From DAOUKH01 sp965207995 (GTDB lineage Bacteria; Chloroflexota; Dehalococcoidia; SHYB01), in assembly GCA_965207995.1 (NCBI GenBank), contig OZ242299.1, positions 2,722,636-2,786,635 on the forward strand: a stretch of DNA of 64,000 nt, read 5' to 3'. The notes under the pieces are model-generated. The model saw only the letters and a list, made by a program, of their open reading frames with translations, did not search any database and had not been told where the DNA came from. A program made the translations under genes and the position numbers. Positions 41,001 to 48,820 of the stretch are shown here, piece after piece. Position 1 is the first letter of the stretch, and every line of letters begins with the position of its first letter.

Positions 41001-41911
41001 GCCTGGGGCAGGAACACCTGGAATACCCGCTGCGCCGCCACGGCCAAGACATTGACCGCTACGACTGGCGGCTTGCCAAGGACCGGGCCCCCTTCCGCCG
41101 CGACGACGGAGTAGAACTCTCGGTGATGATCGTGGTCGCCTGCGAGTTTCATCCCATCAACCCCAAGAAGGACCCGTTCAACCACCCCCACGGGATGGTG
41201 ACGCCGTACCCCGACCTGCGGCACTTCACGACGCGGGACTATGGGAACCGGGTCGGCGTCTTCCGCATTCTGCGCGCGATGAAGGCGCATGGGCTGCATG
41301 GAACGTTCGCCCTCAGCGCCGACCTCCTCGTCCGCGCCGCGCCGCTGGCGGCGGCGATCGCCGAGGACGGCCATGAGATTGCCGCCGCGGGACTGAACGG
41401 CGACGCCATCCACCATGGCGCCATGGATGAGGACGAGGAGCGCCGCCGCATCGAAGCAGTCCGCGCCGCCTTCGACCGCGCCGGCCTGACGCCGAGAGCC
41501 TGGCTGAGTCCGGCCCGCCAGCAGAGCTTCAACACGCCCGATCTGCTTGTCGAGCACGGCTTCGACATCTGCCTCGATTGGGAGATCGACCAGGTGCCGG
41601 TGGCGATGCGCACGCGGTCGGGGCCGATGACGTGCCTGCCGCTGCACAACGAGCTCGACGACTACAAGCTCATCATCGAGCGCACGCAGGAGGAGGCGGT
41701 GTGGGCGCGGCAGATCGCCGAGTCCCGCGAGGCGCTGCTCGAGGAAGCCGACGAGCGCGGCGCGCAGGTCTTCGGTTTCAGCCTCACGCCCTTCGTCTCC
41801 GGCCAGCCCTTCCGCTACCCGGCGTTGGACGGGATCCTGGGCGGCATCGCCGCCGATTCACGCTGCCGGGCGGAGACGGCGCAGGAGATCGCCGCCGCGT
41901 TCTCCGGGTAG
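40997..41911 (+). CDS. Second polysaccharide-deacetylase-fold protein, degenerate site
   Basis: A 304-residue paralogue of the preceding protein, with the same order of blocks (IVVACEFHPINP, DYGNRVGVFRILRAMKAHGLHG). The SHG motif of the first copy is AAAGLNGDAIHHG here, so the metal histidine of that motif is missing. It may be a non-catalytic partner of the first copy or use other ligands. The ATG at 40997 overlaps the upstream stop (ATGA). A triple-hairpin repeat follows 22 bases after the stop. Confidence 0.82.
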   Translation: MSLGQEHLEYPLRRHGQDIDRYDWRLAKDRAPFRRDDGVELSVMIVVACEFHPINPKKDPFNHPHGMVTPYPDLRHFTTRDYGNRVGVFRILRAMKAHGLHGTFALSADLLVRAAPLAAAIAEDGHEIAAAGLNGDAIHHGAMDEDEERRRIEAVRAAFDRAGLTPRAWLSPARQQSFNTPDLLVEHGFDICLDWEIDQVPVAMRTRSGPMTCLPLHNELDDYKLIIERTQEEAVWARQIAESREALLEEADERGAQVFGFSLTPFVSGQPFRYPALDGILGGIAADSRCRAETAQEIAAAFSG

Positions 41912-41933
41912 GGCCCGCGCGCTCCCCCCTCCG

Positions 41934-42008
41934 GCCTCTCCCCCTCTGGGGGAGATTGAGAGAGGGTGCGCGCCGCAGGCGCGCCGGCGCCGAGCGGGCG
42001 CCGCTCCT
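41934..42008 (+). repeat. Triple-hairpin repeat, copy 7
   Basis: CTCCCCCTCTGGGGGAG, GTGCGCGCCGCAGGCGCGCC and GGCGCCGAGCGGGCGCC in order. It separates the convergent deacetylase operon and recA and could act as a two-way terminator. Confidence 0.87.
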
Positions 42009-42022
42009 TCCCATGGGCCATG

Positions 42023-43084
42023 CTAGAGGGCGACCGCGTCCTCGCCGACCTTGGGGGGCGCGGTGATCTGGGGCTCGGCTTCGCCGGCGGCGGAGCGCAC
42101 CTGCTTCTCGATGGCGAGGGACACGTCGGGGTTGTCCGACAGGAAACTCTTCGCCGTTTCCCTGCCCTGGCCGAGCTTGGTCTCGCCGAAGGTGAAGTGG
42201 GCGCCGCTCTTCCGCACCACGTCGTGCTTGACGCCGAGGTCGAGGATGTCGCCCTCTTTGCTGATGCCGTGGGCGAACATGATGTCGAACTCGGCGACCC
42301 GGAACGGTGGAGCTACCTTGTTCTTCACCACCTTGGCGCGCACGCGGTTGCCGATGGCGTCGGTGCCACGCTTGATGGTCTCCAGCCGGCGCAGGTCGAT
42401 GCGCACCGACGAGTAGAACTTGAGGGCCTTGCCGCCGGGTGTGGTCTCTGGGTTCCCGAACACGACGCCGACCTTCTCCCGCAGCTGGTTGATGAAGATC
42501 ACGCAGGTCTTCGACCGGTTGATTGACGCGGTTAGCTTGCGGAGCGCTTGGGACATCAGGCGGGCCTGCAGGCCCATCTGGGGGTCGCCCATGTCGCCTT
42601 CGAGCTCGGCGCGCGGGACCAGCGCGGCGACGCTGTCGACGACCACGATGTCGATGGCCCCGGAGCGCACCAGCGCCTCGGTGATCTCCAGCGCTTGCTC
42701 GGCGAAGTCGGGCTGCGAAATGTAGAGCTCCTGGATGTCGACGCCGCACTTGGCGGCGTAGCTGGGGTCGAGGGCGTGCTCGGCGTCGATGTAGGCGGCC
42801 TTGCCGCCCAGCTTCTGCGCCTCGGCGATGACGTGCTGGGCGAGCGTGGACTTGCCCGACGATTCCGCGCCGAAGATGTCGATCACCCGGCCGCGGGGCA
42901 GGCCGCCCACGCCGAGGGCGAGGTCGAGCGACAGCGACCCCGTGGGAATGCTCGCGATGCTCAGCTTCGAGGAGACCTCGCCGAGCTTCATCAGCGAGCC
43001 CCGCCCGAACTGCTTCTCGATCTGTGCTACCGCGACGTCGAGCGCTTTGTCTTTTTCGGTGTCCATGGTCTTTTCGGTGTCCAA
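42023..43084 (-). CDS. recA: RecA recombinase
   Basis: A 353-residue RecA, normal length. GAESSGKST is the Walker A motif (about residues 75-83), VVVDSVAALVPRAELEG the Walker B/L1 region and NQLREKVGVVFGNPETTPGG the L2 DNA-binding loop. It forms filaments on single-stranded DNA for recombination and SOS induction. The TTG at 43084 is chosen because AAGGAG lies 6 bases upstream; the nearest ATG is too far from it. The first residues, LDTEKT-MDTEKD, come from an 18-base tandem duplication. Promoter with a LexA box upstream. Confidence 0.96.
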   Translation of the reverse strand: MDTEKTMDTEKDKALDVAVAQIEKQFGRGSLMKLGEVSSKLSIASIPTGSLSLDLALGVGGLPRGRVIDIFGAESSGKSTLAQHVIAEAQKLGGKAAYIDAEHALDPSYAAKCGVDIQELYISQPDFAEQALEITEALVRSGAIDIVVVDSVAALVPRAELEGDMGDPQMGLQARLMSQALRKLTASINRSKTCVIFINQLREKVGVVFGNPETTPGGKALKFYSSVRIDLRRLETIKRGTDAIGNRVRAKVVKNKVAPPFRVAEFDIMFAHGISKEGDILDLGVKHDVVRKSGAHFTFGETKLGQGRETAKSFLSDNPDVSLAIEKQVRSAAGEAEPQITAPPKVGEDAVAL

Positions 43085-43142
43085 CGCTTGCTCCTTAGCT
43101 CTCGCCTTCGTTCTGCCGCAATGCGGTACTCGATTTCGCGAG

Positions 43143-43171
43143 ATGATAGAACGTGCGTTCGTCTTCGGCAA
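43143..43171 (-). promoter_or_regulatory. recA promoter with LexA (SOS) box in its spacer
   Basis: On the minus strand TTGCCG (43166-43171), 17 bases, TATCAT (43143-43148). The spacer contains CGAACGCACGTTCT, whose core GAAC-N4-GTTC (43149-43160) matches the Gram-positive-type LexA/DinR operator. Binding there would block RNA polymerase, the classic arrangement for DNA-damage control of recA. Confidence 0.8.
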
Positions 43172-43226
43172 TACCCGCGTGTCACACGACATAATACGCG
43201 GTTTTTTCGGCGCTCGCGCCCCGGGC

Positions 43227-44174
43227 CTAGAGCGCCAAGGAAAGCTGCCGGGGCTGCTCCGGCGGGCGGACTACGTCGCGGGCGGTGCGCTCCCCGACGC
43301 GATAGAGGCGGCGCAGGCCGTCGACGTAGCCGACGGTCGCCGAGGCGTAGTCACGGTCGGCGTTGGCGCCGGGGAAGAGGCGGCGGTACTCGGCAAGCAG
43401 GTTGGGGTATTCGCTGCGCATGAAGCCGAGGAAGTGGTCCTTGACCGAGCCCTGCAGCGCGAGGACGCGCGAGCCGACGAACCGAGCACTGTGGTCGGAC
43501 GCTGACTTCACCAACTCGCGCAGGTGGTCCGACGTGTCGGTGATGCCGGGCACGATCGGCGCGATAAGCACGCCGGCCTCGACGCCCGCCTCAGAGAGCC
43601 TCCGCACCGCCCGCAGGCGCTGCCATGGCGGGGCCGTGCCGGGCTCCAGCCGCCGCCAGGTTTCGCGGTCCAGCGTGGAGATCGACATGGCGACTGAGGC
43701 GCCGGCGCGGCCCGCCAGGTCGGTGAGCACGTCGAGGTCGCGCACGATCATCGTGCCCTTGGTGACGATGCTGACCGGGGTGCGGTAGTCGCGCAGCGCC
43801 TCCAGGATGCCGCGGGTGATCCGGTAGCGGCCCTCGATAGGTTGGTAGGGATCGGTCGCCGTGCCCAGGGCGACAGTCTCGCGCTTCCAGGAGCGGCGGG
43901 CGAGCTCGCCGCGCAGCACCTCCGGCGCGTTGGCGCGGACGAGGATCAGGCCGGTGAAGTCCTCACTCGCGTTCAGGTCGATGGATGCGTGATAGCGGCG
44001 GGCGTAGCAGTAGTGGCAGCCGTGGACGCAGCCCTTGTAGGGGTTGATCGACCACTTGAAGGGCATCCCCTTCACGCGGTTGATGACGCTCTTGCACTCG
44101 ACCTCTTCGTAGCGGACGCCGCGGGCCGCGCTCGCCCGGCCGATGTCCGCGCTTGTCTCGTCACCCGCCAGCAT
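43227..44174 (-). CDS. Radical SAM protein (spore photoproduct lyase-like branch)
   Basis: A 315-residue radical SAM enzyme. The 4Fe-4S motif CVHGCHYC is in NPYKGCVHGCHYCYARRYH near residues 44-62, followed by VALGTATDPYQPIEGRYRITR, which is typical of the Rv2578c/SplB-like group of stand-alone radical SAM proteins. It uses S-adenosylmethionine to start a radical reaction, but its substrate is unknown in this group. Same strand as recA and immediately upstream of its promoter; not obviously co-regulated, since the SOS box lies between them. Confidence 0.86.
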   Translation of the reverse strand: MLAGDETSADIGRASAARGVRYEEVECKSVINRVKGMPFKWSINPYKGCVHGCHYCYARRYHASIDLNASEDFTGLILVRANAPEVLRGELARRSWKRETVALGTATDPYQPIEGRYRITRGILEALRDYRTPVSIVTKGTMIVRDLDVLTDLAGRAGASVAMSISTLDRETWRRLEPGTAPPWQRLRAVRRLSEAGVEAGVLIAPIVPGITDTSDHLRELVKSASDHSARFVGSRVLALQGSVKDHFLGFMRSEYPNLLAEYRRLFPGANADRDYASATVGYVDGLRRLYRVGERTARDVVRPPEQPRQLSLAL

Positions 44175-44237
44175 CGTCAGAGCGTAGGCTAGAACGCATG
44201 TGCTGTCGAGGGGCGGATGTCAGTATCCGGCGCCGCC

Positions 44238-44243
44238 TATAAT
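44238..44243 (+). promoter_or_regulatory. TATAAT -10 box before the MaoC-type gene
   Basis: Perfect TATAAT 43 bases before the ATG at 44286, within GCCTATAATGGCCGCG. No standard -35 hexamer. Confidence 0.35.
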
Positions 44244-44285
44244 GGCCGCGCCCGATCGACGGGCAAGGGCCGCGAGGAGGCGGGC

Positions 44286-45533
44286 ATGGCGACGGTTGAC
44301 AACGAGATGCGGGGCCGGATCACCGAGGACGGGGTGCAGCGCTACCGCAACCGCATCGGCGTCCTGATACCGCAGCCGCCGCCGTTCAACACCGAGGCCC
44401 ACGCGGACACCATTCGCCACTTCGCCACGGCGTACGGCGACGACAACCCGTTGTACGCCGATCCCGAATACGCCAAGACGACGCGCTGGGGAACGACGCC
44501 TGCGCCGCCGATGTTCGTGAGCACGATGGGAACCACCGACGCCCCGCCCATCCCGAAGCACGTGCGCGACGCCGGGGCGGGCGCCCTCCGCGGCGTGCCG
44601 TGGTACCAGTCGGGGAGCGATTGGCAGTGGTTCCGGCCGGTGCTGCCCGGCGACCGCCTCAGCGTCAACTACTTCATCGAAGACATCGAAGAGAAGCGAA
44701 GCCGGTTCGGCGGCGGGAAGGCGGCGGTGGTCTACCACCGCAAGGAGTTCTTGAACCAGCGCGGCGAGCTCGCGGCGGTCTACCGTTACTACTTCTGGTT
44801 CGCCGAGCGCGAGGCGTCGGAGAAGACGGGCAAGTACATGGGGGTCGAGCCCAAGACGTACACGCAGGAGGAGCTCGACGAGATCGACGCGGCCTACGCC
44901 AACGAGTTCCGCCGCGGCGCCGACACGCTCTACTGGGAGGACGTGTCCGAGTCCGACGAGATGCCGACGATGGTCAAGGGGCCGCTCTCGACGGTCGAAA
45001 TCATCGGGTGGCACCAGGGCTGGGGCTGGGGCGTCTTCCAGGTCGCGCCGCTGCGGCTGGGGTACCTCAACCGCCGGCGCATCCCCACCTTCTATCCAAA
45101 GAACGACTACGGCTACTACGACGTCGCCCAACGCGTCCACTGGGAGGACAAGCGCGCCAACAAGGTCGGCGCGCCGCGGTCGTACGACTACGGGATGATG
45201 CGCACGTCGTGGATCATCCACTACTGCACCAACTGGATGGGCGACGACGGCTTCCTCTGGAAGCAGTCGGACCAGACGCGCAAGTTCAACTTCCACGGCG
45301 ATACGCAGTGGGTGCGGGGGAAGGTCGCCGGCAAGCGCCGTGAGGGTGACCTAAACGTCGTCGACCTCGAAGTCTGGTGCGAGAACCAGCGGGGCGAGGT
45401 GTGCACGCCGGGGACGGCGTCGGTGCTGCTGCCCTCCCGCGAGCGCGGGCCCGTCCAACTCCCCGTCCCCGGCGGCGAACCCACGCCGATGAAGACGGAC
45501 TTCGCCGTGGATACGCCGGGCTGCGTCTGGTAG
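44286..45533 (+). CDS. MaoC/FAS1-like dehydratase-domain protein
   Basis: A 415-residue double-hotdog protein of the MaoC dehydratase N-terminal family. FATAYGDDNPLYADPEYAKTT near residues 45-65 is the typical substrate-end motif, WFRPVLPGDRLSVNYFIED the strand pair that follows, and IGWHQGWGWGVF starts the second half. Such proteins hydrate or dehydrate acyl-CoA or acyl-carrier thioesters. GAGGAGG lies 5 bases upstream of the ATG, which is why it is chosen over an in-frame ATG further up. The acyl-CoA dehydrogenase follows 21 bases later, so the pair likely works on one acyl-CoA. Confidence 0.85.
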   Translation: MATVDNEMRGRITEDGVQRYRNRIGVLIPQPPPFNTEAHADTIRHFATAYGDDNPLYADPEYAKTTRWGTTPAPPMFVSTMGTTDAPPIPKHVRDAGAGALRGVPWYQSGSDWQWFRPVLPGDRLSVNYFIEDIEEKRSRFGGGKAAVVYHRKEFLNQRGELAAVYRYYFWFAEREASEKTGKYMGVEPKTYTQEELDEIDAAYANEFRRGADTLYWEDVSESDEMPTMVKGPLSTVEIIGWHQGWGWGVFQVAPLRLGYLNRRRIPTFYPKNDYGYYDVAQRVHWEDKRANKVGAPRSYDYGMMRTSWIIHYCTNWMGDDGFLWKQSDQTRKFNFHGDTQWVRGKVAGKRREGDLNVVDLEVWCENQRGEVCTPGTASVLLPSRERGPVQLPVPGGEPTPMKTDFAVDTPGCVW

Positions 45534-45554
45534 CGCCGAGCGGCGGCAGACGTC

Positions 45555-46733
45555 ATGGACTTCGCGTTTTCCAAGGAGGAGGAGGAATACCAGCGGCAGG
45601 TCAGGCACTTCATGGAAGCGACTCTGACCCCTGAGCGCCGACGGCGGGGGCGCGACCTCAAGGACCAGCAGTGGTCGGACCGCGACCTCGAACGCGAGTT
45701 CAAGCGCGAGCTTTCCGAGGCGGGACTCACCGGCTACTCGTTGCCCGTCGAGCACGGCGGCCAAGGGCTGCCCGGCGCCTACAACGCCATCCTCTCCTAC
45801 GAGGCGGCCTACGCCCGCGCGCCGGGGGTCTACCACAGCGTCTACATCATCGGGCCGTCGCTGAGCGCGTTCGGGAGCGAGGAGCAGCGCCGCTACTTCC
45901 TCCCCAAGATCGCCCGCGGCGAGGTTGAGTTCCTGCTCGGCTACTCCGAGCCGGGCGCGGGCAGCGACCTGGCCGGCGTCGAGACCAGCGCCGTCGCCGA
46001 CGGCGATGAGTACGTCATCAATGGGCAGAAGTCGTTCAGCACGCACGCGCAGCGCGCCGAGTACGCCTGGATGATCGCCCGCACCAACCCCGACGTCCCG
46101 CGCCACCGCGGGCTCAGCCTCTTCGTCGTCCCGATGACCACTGAGGGGATCACGGTGCGCCCTATCCCAACGGTCGCGGGCTGGGACCACGCGGAGGTCT
46201 TCTTCGAGAACGTGCGCGTGCCCAAGACGGCGCTCGTCGGCGAGAAGGACCGCGGCTGGTACCACCTGATGACCGCGATCGATTTCGAACGGAGCGGCTT
46301 CCTCTACTACGGCGAGGCGCAGCGGCTCTTCGACGAGCTCCTCGACTTCTGCCGCTCGACGCGGAGGAACGGCGCGCCGCTCACGAAAGAGCCGCTGGTG
46401 CGGCGTGAGCTCGCACGGATGCGGACGGAGATCGACGCGGGGCTGCGCCTGATGAAGCGTATCGTCTGGCTCCAACAGTCGGGGCAGGCGCCCAACACCG
46501 AGGCCAGCATCAACAAGGTGTGGGCCACGGAGATGATCCGCCGCATCTGCCGCGTGGGCACCCAGATCATGGGCCACTATGGCACACTGCTGCCGATGAG
46601 CCCGCACCTGCCCGGCCTCGGGCAGCCCGCCTACGGCCACCTCGAGACGATCCGAAGCCCCGTCTCCATCGGCGCGAACGAGGTCCAGCGCAACATCATC
46701 GCCCAGCGCGGCCTCGGCATGCCGCGCGGCTGA
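45555..46733 (+). CDS. Acyl-CoA dehydrogenase
   Basis: A 392-residue FAD-dependent dehydrogenase that oxidises an acyl-CoA at the alpha-beta bond. LLGYSEPGAGSDLAGVETSA is the first family signature (residues ~128-147), GQKSFSTHAQ the flavin-side strand, and QIMGHYGTLL near the C-terminus the helix with FAD contacts. Length is normal. The final codons (RGLGMPRG) and stop lie within a 53-54 base segment that is repeated at 47364-47416. Partner of the MaoC-type dehydratase upstream. Confidence 0.93.
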   Translation: MDFAFSKEEEEYQRQVRHFMEATLTPERRRRGRDLKDQQWSDRDLEREFKRELSEAGLTGYSLPVEHGGQGLPGAYNAILSYEAAYARAPGVYHSVYIIGPSLSAFGSEEQRRYFLPKIARGEVEFLLGYSEPGAGSDLAGVETSAVADGDEYVINGQKSFSTHAQRAEYAWMIARTNPDVPRHRGLSLFVVPMTTEGITVRPIPTVAGWDHAEVFFENVRVPKTALVGEKDRGWYHLMTAIDFERSGFLYYGEAQRLFDELLDFCRSTRRNGAPLTKEPLVRRELARMRTEIDAGLRLMKRIVWLQQSGQAPNTEASINKVWATEMIRRICRVGTQIMGHYGTLLPMSPHLPGLGQPAYGHLETIRSPVSIGANEVQRNIIAQRGLGMPRG

Positions 46734-46742
46734 GGGCTAGGT
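46689..46742 (+). repeat. Direct repeat flanking HigBA, left copy
   Basis: The 3' end of the acyl-CoA dehydrogenase gene plus the start of the gap, from CGCAACATCATCGCCCAGCG to GGCTGAGGGCTAGGT. It contains the dehydrogenase stop and the higA stop codon. The right copy differs by one lost base and a few substitutions. Confidence 0.85.
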
Positions 46743-47033
46743 TCCGGCGGACACGCCGAACCGTTCGACCTTGATTTGCGTCCCGCGCTGCCGGGCCTGC
46801 CAGAGGTCGTAGGCAGTCTGCATGCCGAGCCAGGTCTCAGGGGTCGAGCCGAACGCCTGGGACAGGCGCAGGGACATCTCTACCGAGACCCCCGCCTTCC
46901 CATTCACCAAGTCCGAAAGCGCCTGACGCGTGACGCCCAAGCCCTTGGCCGCCCTCGTTACGGTCAGACCCAACGGCTCAAGGCATTCCCACCGCACGAT
47001 CTCGCCCGGATGGGGGGGATTCTGCATTGGCAT
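46737..47033 (-). CDS. higA: HigA-family antitoxin
   Basis: A 98-residue XRE-type helix-turn-helix protein of the HigA (VapI-like) family: NPPHPGEIVRWECLEPLGLT at the N-terminus, TRAAKGLGVTRQALSDLVNG is the DNA-binding helix pair, and GSTPETWLGMQTAYDLWQAR the C-terminal HigA block. It would neutralise HigB and repress the operon. Lies 11 bases after higB in the direction of transcription, so toxin-first order as in other HigBA loci. Its stop is inside the left direct repeat. Confidence 0.93.
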   Translation of the reverse strand: MPMQNPPHPGEIVRWECLEPLGLTVTRAAKGLGVTRQALSDLVNGKAGVSVEMSLRLSQAFGSTPETWLGMQTAYDLWQARQRGTQIKVERFGVSAGT

Positions 47034-47044
47034 CTACTCACCCC

Positions 47045-47320
47045 TTAGTGGTAGTCCGTGTAGTCGACATCGACGGCATGGCCGTCTTCAAACCTGAATG
47101 TTACCCGCCAATTCCCCGACACCGACACGGCGTAGTGACCTCTAAGCTCGCCCGACAGTGCATGCAGCCGGAGCCCCGGCAGGTCCATGTCCCTGGAAGT
47201 CCTGCTTTGGTCGAGCACGCCAAGGATGCGCCGCAACTTTGGGGCATGCTCTGGGGCAACCCGACCTCCTCGACCGTTATACAGCGCCCTGAGACCTCGG
47301 TGCCGGAAGGATTGGATCAC
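47045..47320 (-). CDS. higB: HigB-family toxin (RelE superfamily ribonuclease)
   Basis: A 91-residue toxin of the HigB/RelE fold. IQSFRHRGLRALYNGRGGRV at the start, LPGLRLHALSGELRGHYAVS in the middle and NWRVTFRFEDGHAVDVDYTD at the end are the family blocks, with the basic and histidine residues of the RNase site. It cuts mRNA on the ribosome when free of HigA. The gene pair lies between two copies of the acyl-CoA dehydrogenase 3' end, a sign that it was inserted. Confidence 0.93.
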   Translation of the reverse strand: MIQSFRHRGLRALYNGRGGRVAPEHAPKLRRILGVLDQSRTSRDMDLPGLRLHALSGELRGHYAVSVSGNWRVTFRFEDGHAVDVDYTDYH

Positions 47321-47363
47321 ATCGGTACTCTATAGCGTCTCCTGTCGCCTGTCACTTGTCAAT

Positions 47364-47416
47364 CGCAGCATCATGCCCAGCGCGGCCTCGGCATGCCGCG
47401 GGGCTGACGGCTAGGT
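47364..47416 (+). repeat. Direct repeat flanking HigBA, right copy
   Basis: From CGCAGCATCATGCCCAGCG to GGCTGACGGCTAGGT. It provides the stop codon of the convergent membrane-protein gene (47411-47413), just as the left copy provides those of the dehydrogenase and higA. Confidence 0.85.
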
Positions 47417-48262
47417 CGTCGCGGTTACGGCGGGCGGTGGCCCGGTCGGGTGCCGGAGGCGCACCAGGTAAGTCAGGCCGAGGATGATGAGCGTGACGAT
47501 GAGGGCCCCCGCTAGGTGCAGGCCGACGTCAATTGCATACCGGTAGCCGTGCACCGTTAGTTGGCTGATCGGGCCGATCAGGAACGCATCCAGCGCGCCC
47601 AGTGCGAGCAAAGCTATGATGACGCGTCTGCGCGTGGTGCGGCCCATGCCGTCGAAAGTTGTGAGCGCCCAGATTGAGATCAGGATTGCCGTGACGACGA
47701 GCATGATCCAGAAAGCCGCGTTGCCCACCACGGCCATCGCGAGGGACAAGTCGTAGCCCTCCCGCAGGTCCATCCATGCGATCGTGAAGGGGGTGACCAG
47801 AGAGCCGGTCGCCACCGTTAGGGCGACGAAAAGGAAGGCATGCGCGAGACTGATCCGCGACGCTTCCCTCGCGAACCAGAGCCTCACCAAGCTCAGAATG
47901 ACGCCCTGTACCGCAAGAGACCGGCCAAAGTCAGTGACGTCAAAAGTGGGGCGATAAGACAGCAAAACGATCACAATCCCACCCATACCCAAGACAACCG
48001 CCGCCGCGATCGAAGATCTCCATAAGAGCTCCAGCATTGGCCTTCCCAAGCGGCGGACACGTGGATAGGAGACACCCAGTGCGACAGCCGCGGCCAGGCT
48101 CGTGACGGCTTGAGCGTCCCCCAGGCCGGAATCGCCGGCCCAGTGCAGACCGCTCCAGTCGTAGATGACGCCGATGAGGGACGCAACCGTCGGGATGCCG
48201 ATGAAGATCCACAGCTCCCAGCGGTAGGTGTTAAGCAGGCGTCGCATGTCATGCCTACTCAT
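47411..48262 (-). CDS. Multi-pass membrane protein of unknown function
   Basis: A 283-residue protein with about seven hydrophobic helices (for example WELWIFIGIPTVASLIGVIY near residue 15, IAAAVVLGMGGIVIVLLS near 85 and ALIVTLIILGLTYLVRLR near 255). I do not recognise a family or any conserved polar motif that would suggest transport. Its composition is somewhat lower in G+C than the neighbours. The stop codon lies in the right copy of the HigBA direct repeat, so before the insertion it would have been directly convergent with the acyl-CoA dehydrogenase. Confidence 0.65.
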   Translation of the reverse strand: MSRHDMRRLLNTYRWELWIFIGIPTVASLIGVIYDWSGLHWAGDSGLGDAQAVTSLAAAVALGVSYPRVRRLGRPMLELLWRSSIAAAVVLGMGGIVIVLLSYRPTFDVTDFGRSLAVQGVILSLVRLWFAREASRISLAHAFLFVALTVATGSLVTPFTIAWMDLREGYDLSLAMAVVGNAAFWIMLVVTAILISIWALTTFDGMGRTTRRRVIIALLALGALDAFLIGPISQLTVHGYRYAIDVGLHLAGALIVTLIILGLTYLVRLRHPTGPPPAVTATT

Positions 48263-48820
48263 GTGCGTGTACCTCGGGCGGAGGCCCGGCCGGGTGCCGG
48301 ATGCCGTTCAGGACATGAGGACGGTGAGGGCAGCCGTGTGACAACCGCCGCTTGCGCCGGCCCCCCCGCGGCCCTCTATCATGCGCTCATGCCACCCTTC
48401 GCCGGCCCCATGGCGCCCGCCGCTCATCCCCCCTCCGCCCTCCCCTGGCGGACGCGCACCGTGCGCGACCGTGAAAAATCCCTGCCGGAACGTGCCGAAA
48501 ACATGTGCACGATAGCGCCAAAGCTGACCAAACATGCCCCAAACTGCGCCCAACGACGGCCCGTCCAACATCGCCCAACAGAGTAGCCCGTGGCGCACCG
48601 ACCAAAAACGCTCACCAACCTCCTGGAAATCCAAGAACGGCTAACAGGAGTGGCCGCTCACGAACGCTCACGAACGTTCACCAACGTTCACGAGTGGATA
48701 ACAGGAGTGGCCGCCCCCCAAACGCCCACCAACATCCAAGAAATCCTAGAAATCCAAACCTCAACGACGCGCACGGCACGTTCACCAAAAAAACGTTCGA
48801 GCCGCGACGCGTCCCCCTGA
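48263..48820 (+). other. Gene-free stretch with short direct repeats
   Basis: About 560 bases without a gene I can support. On the plus strand it contains the motif AACAGGAGTGGCCGC twice (around 48645 and 48700) and the three 10-base tandem units GAACGCTCAC, GAACGTTCAC and CAACGTTCAC between them, plus related CCAACAT/CCAAGAA pieces. Rich in CCAA on this strand. It could be a repeat-derived or regulatory region; no promoter or terminator stands out. Confidence 0.5.

Noticed and set aside
46737..47320. Insertion sequence carrying HigBA
   Set aside because: No transposase or terminal inverted repeats; the flanking direct repeats are far longer than IS target duplications.
48308..48634. 108-codon minus-strand frame
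   Set aside because: No recognisable domain, biased Gly/Arg composition at its C-terminus and no convincing ribosome site; overlapping alternative frames are equally long.
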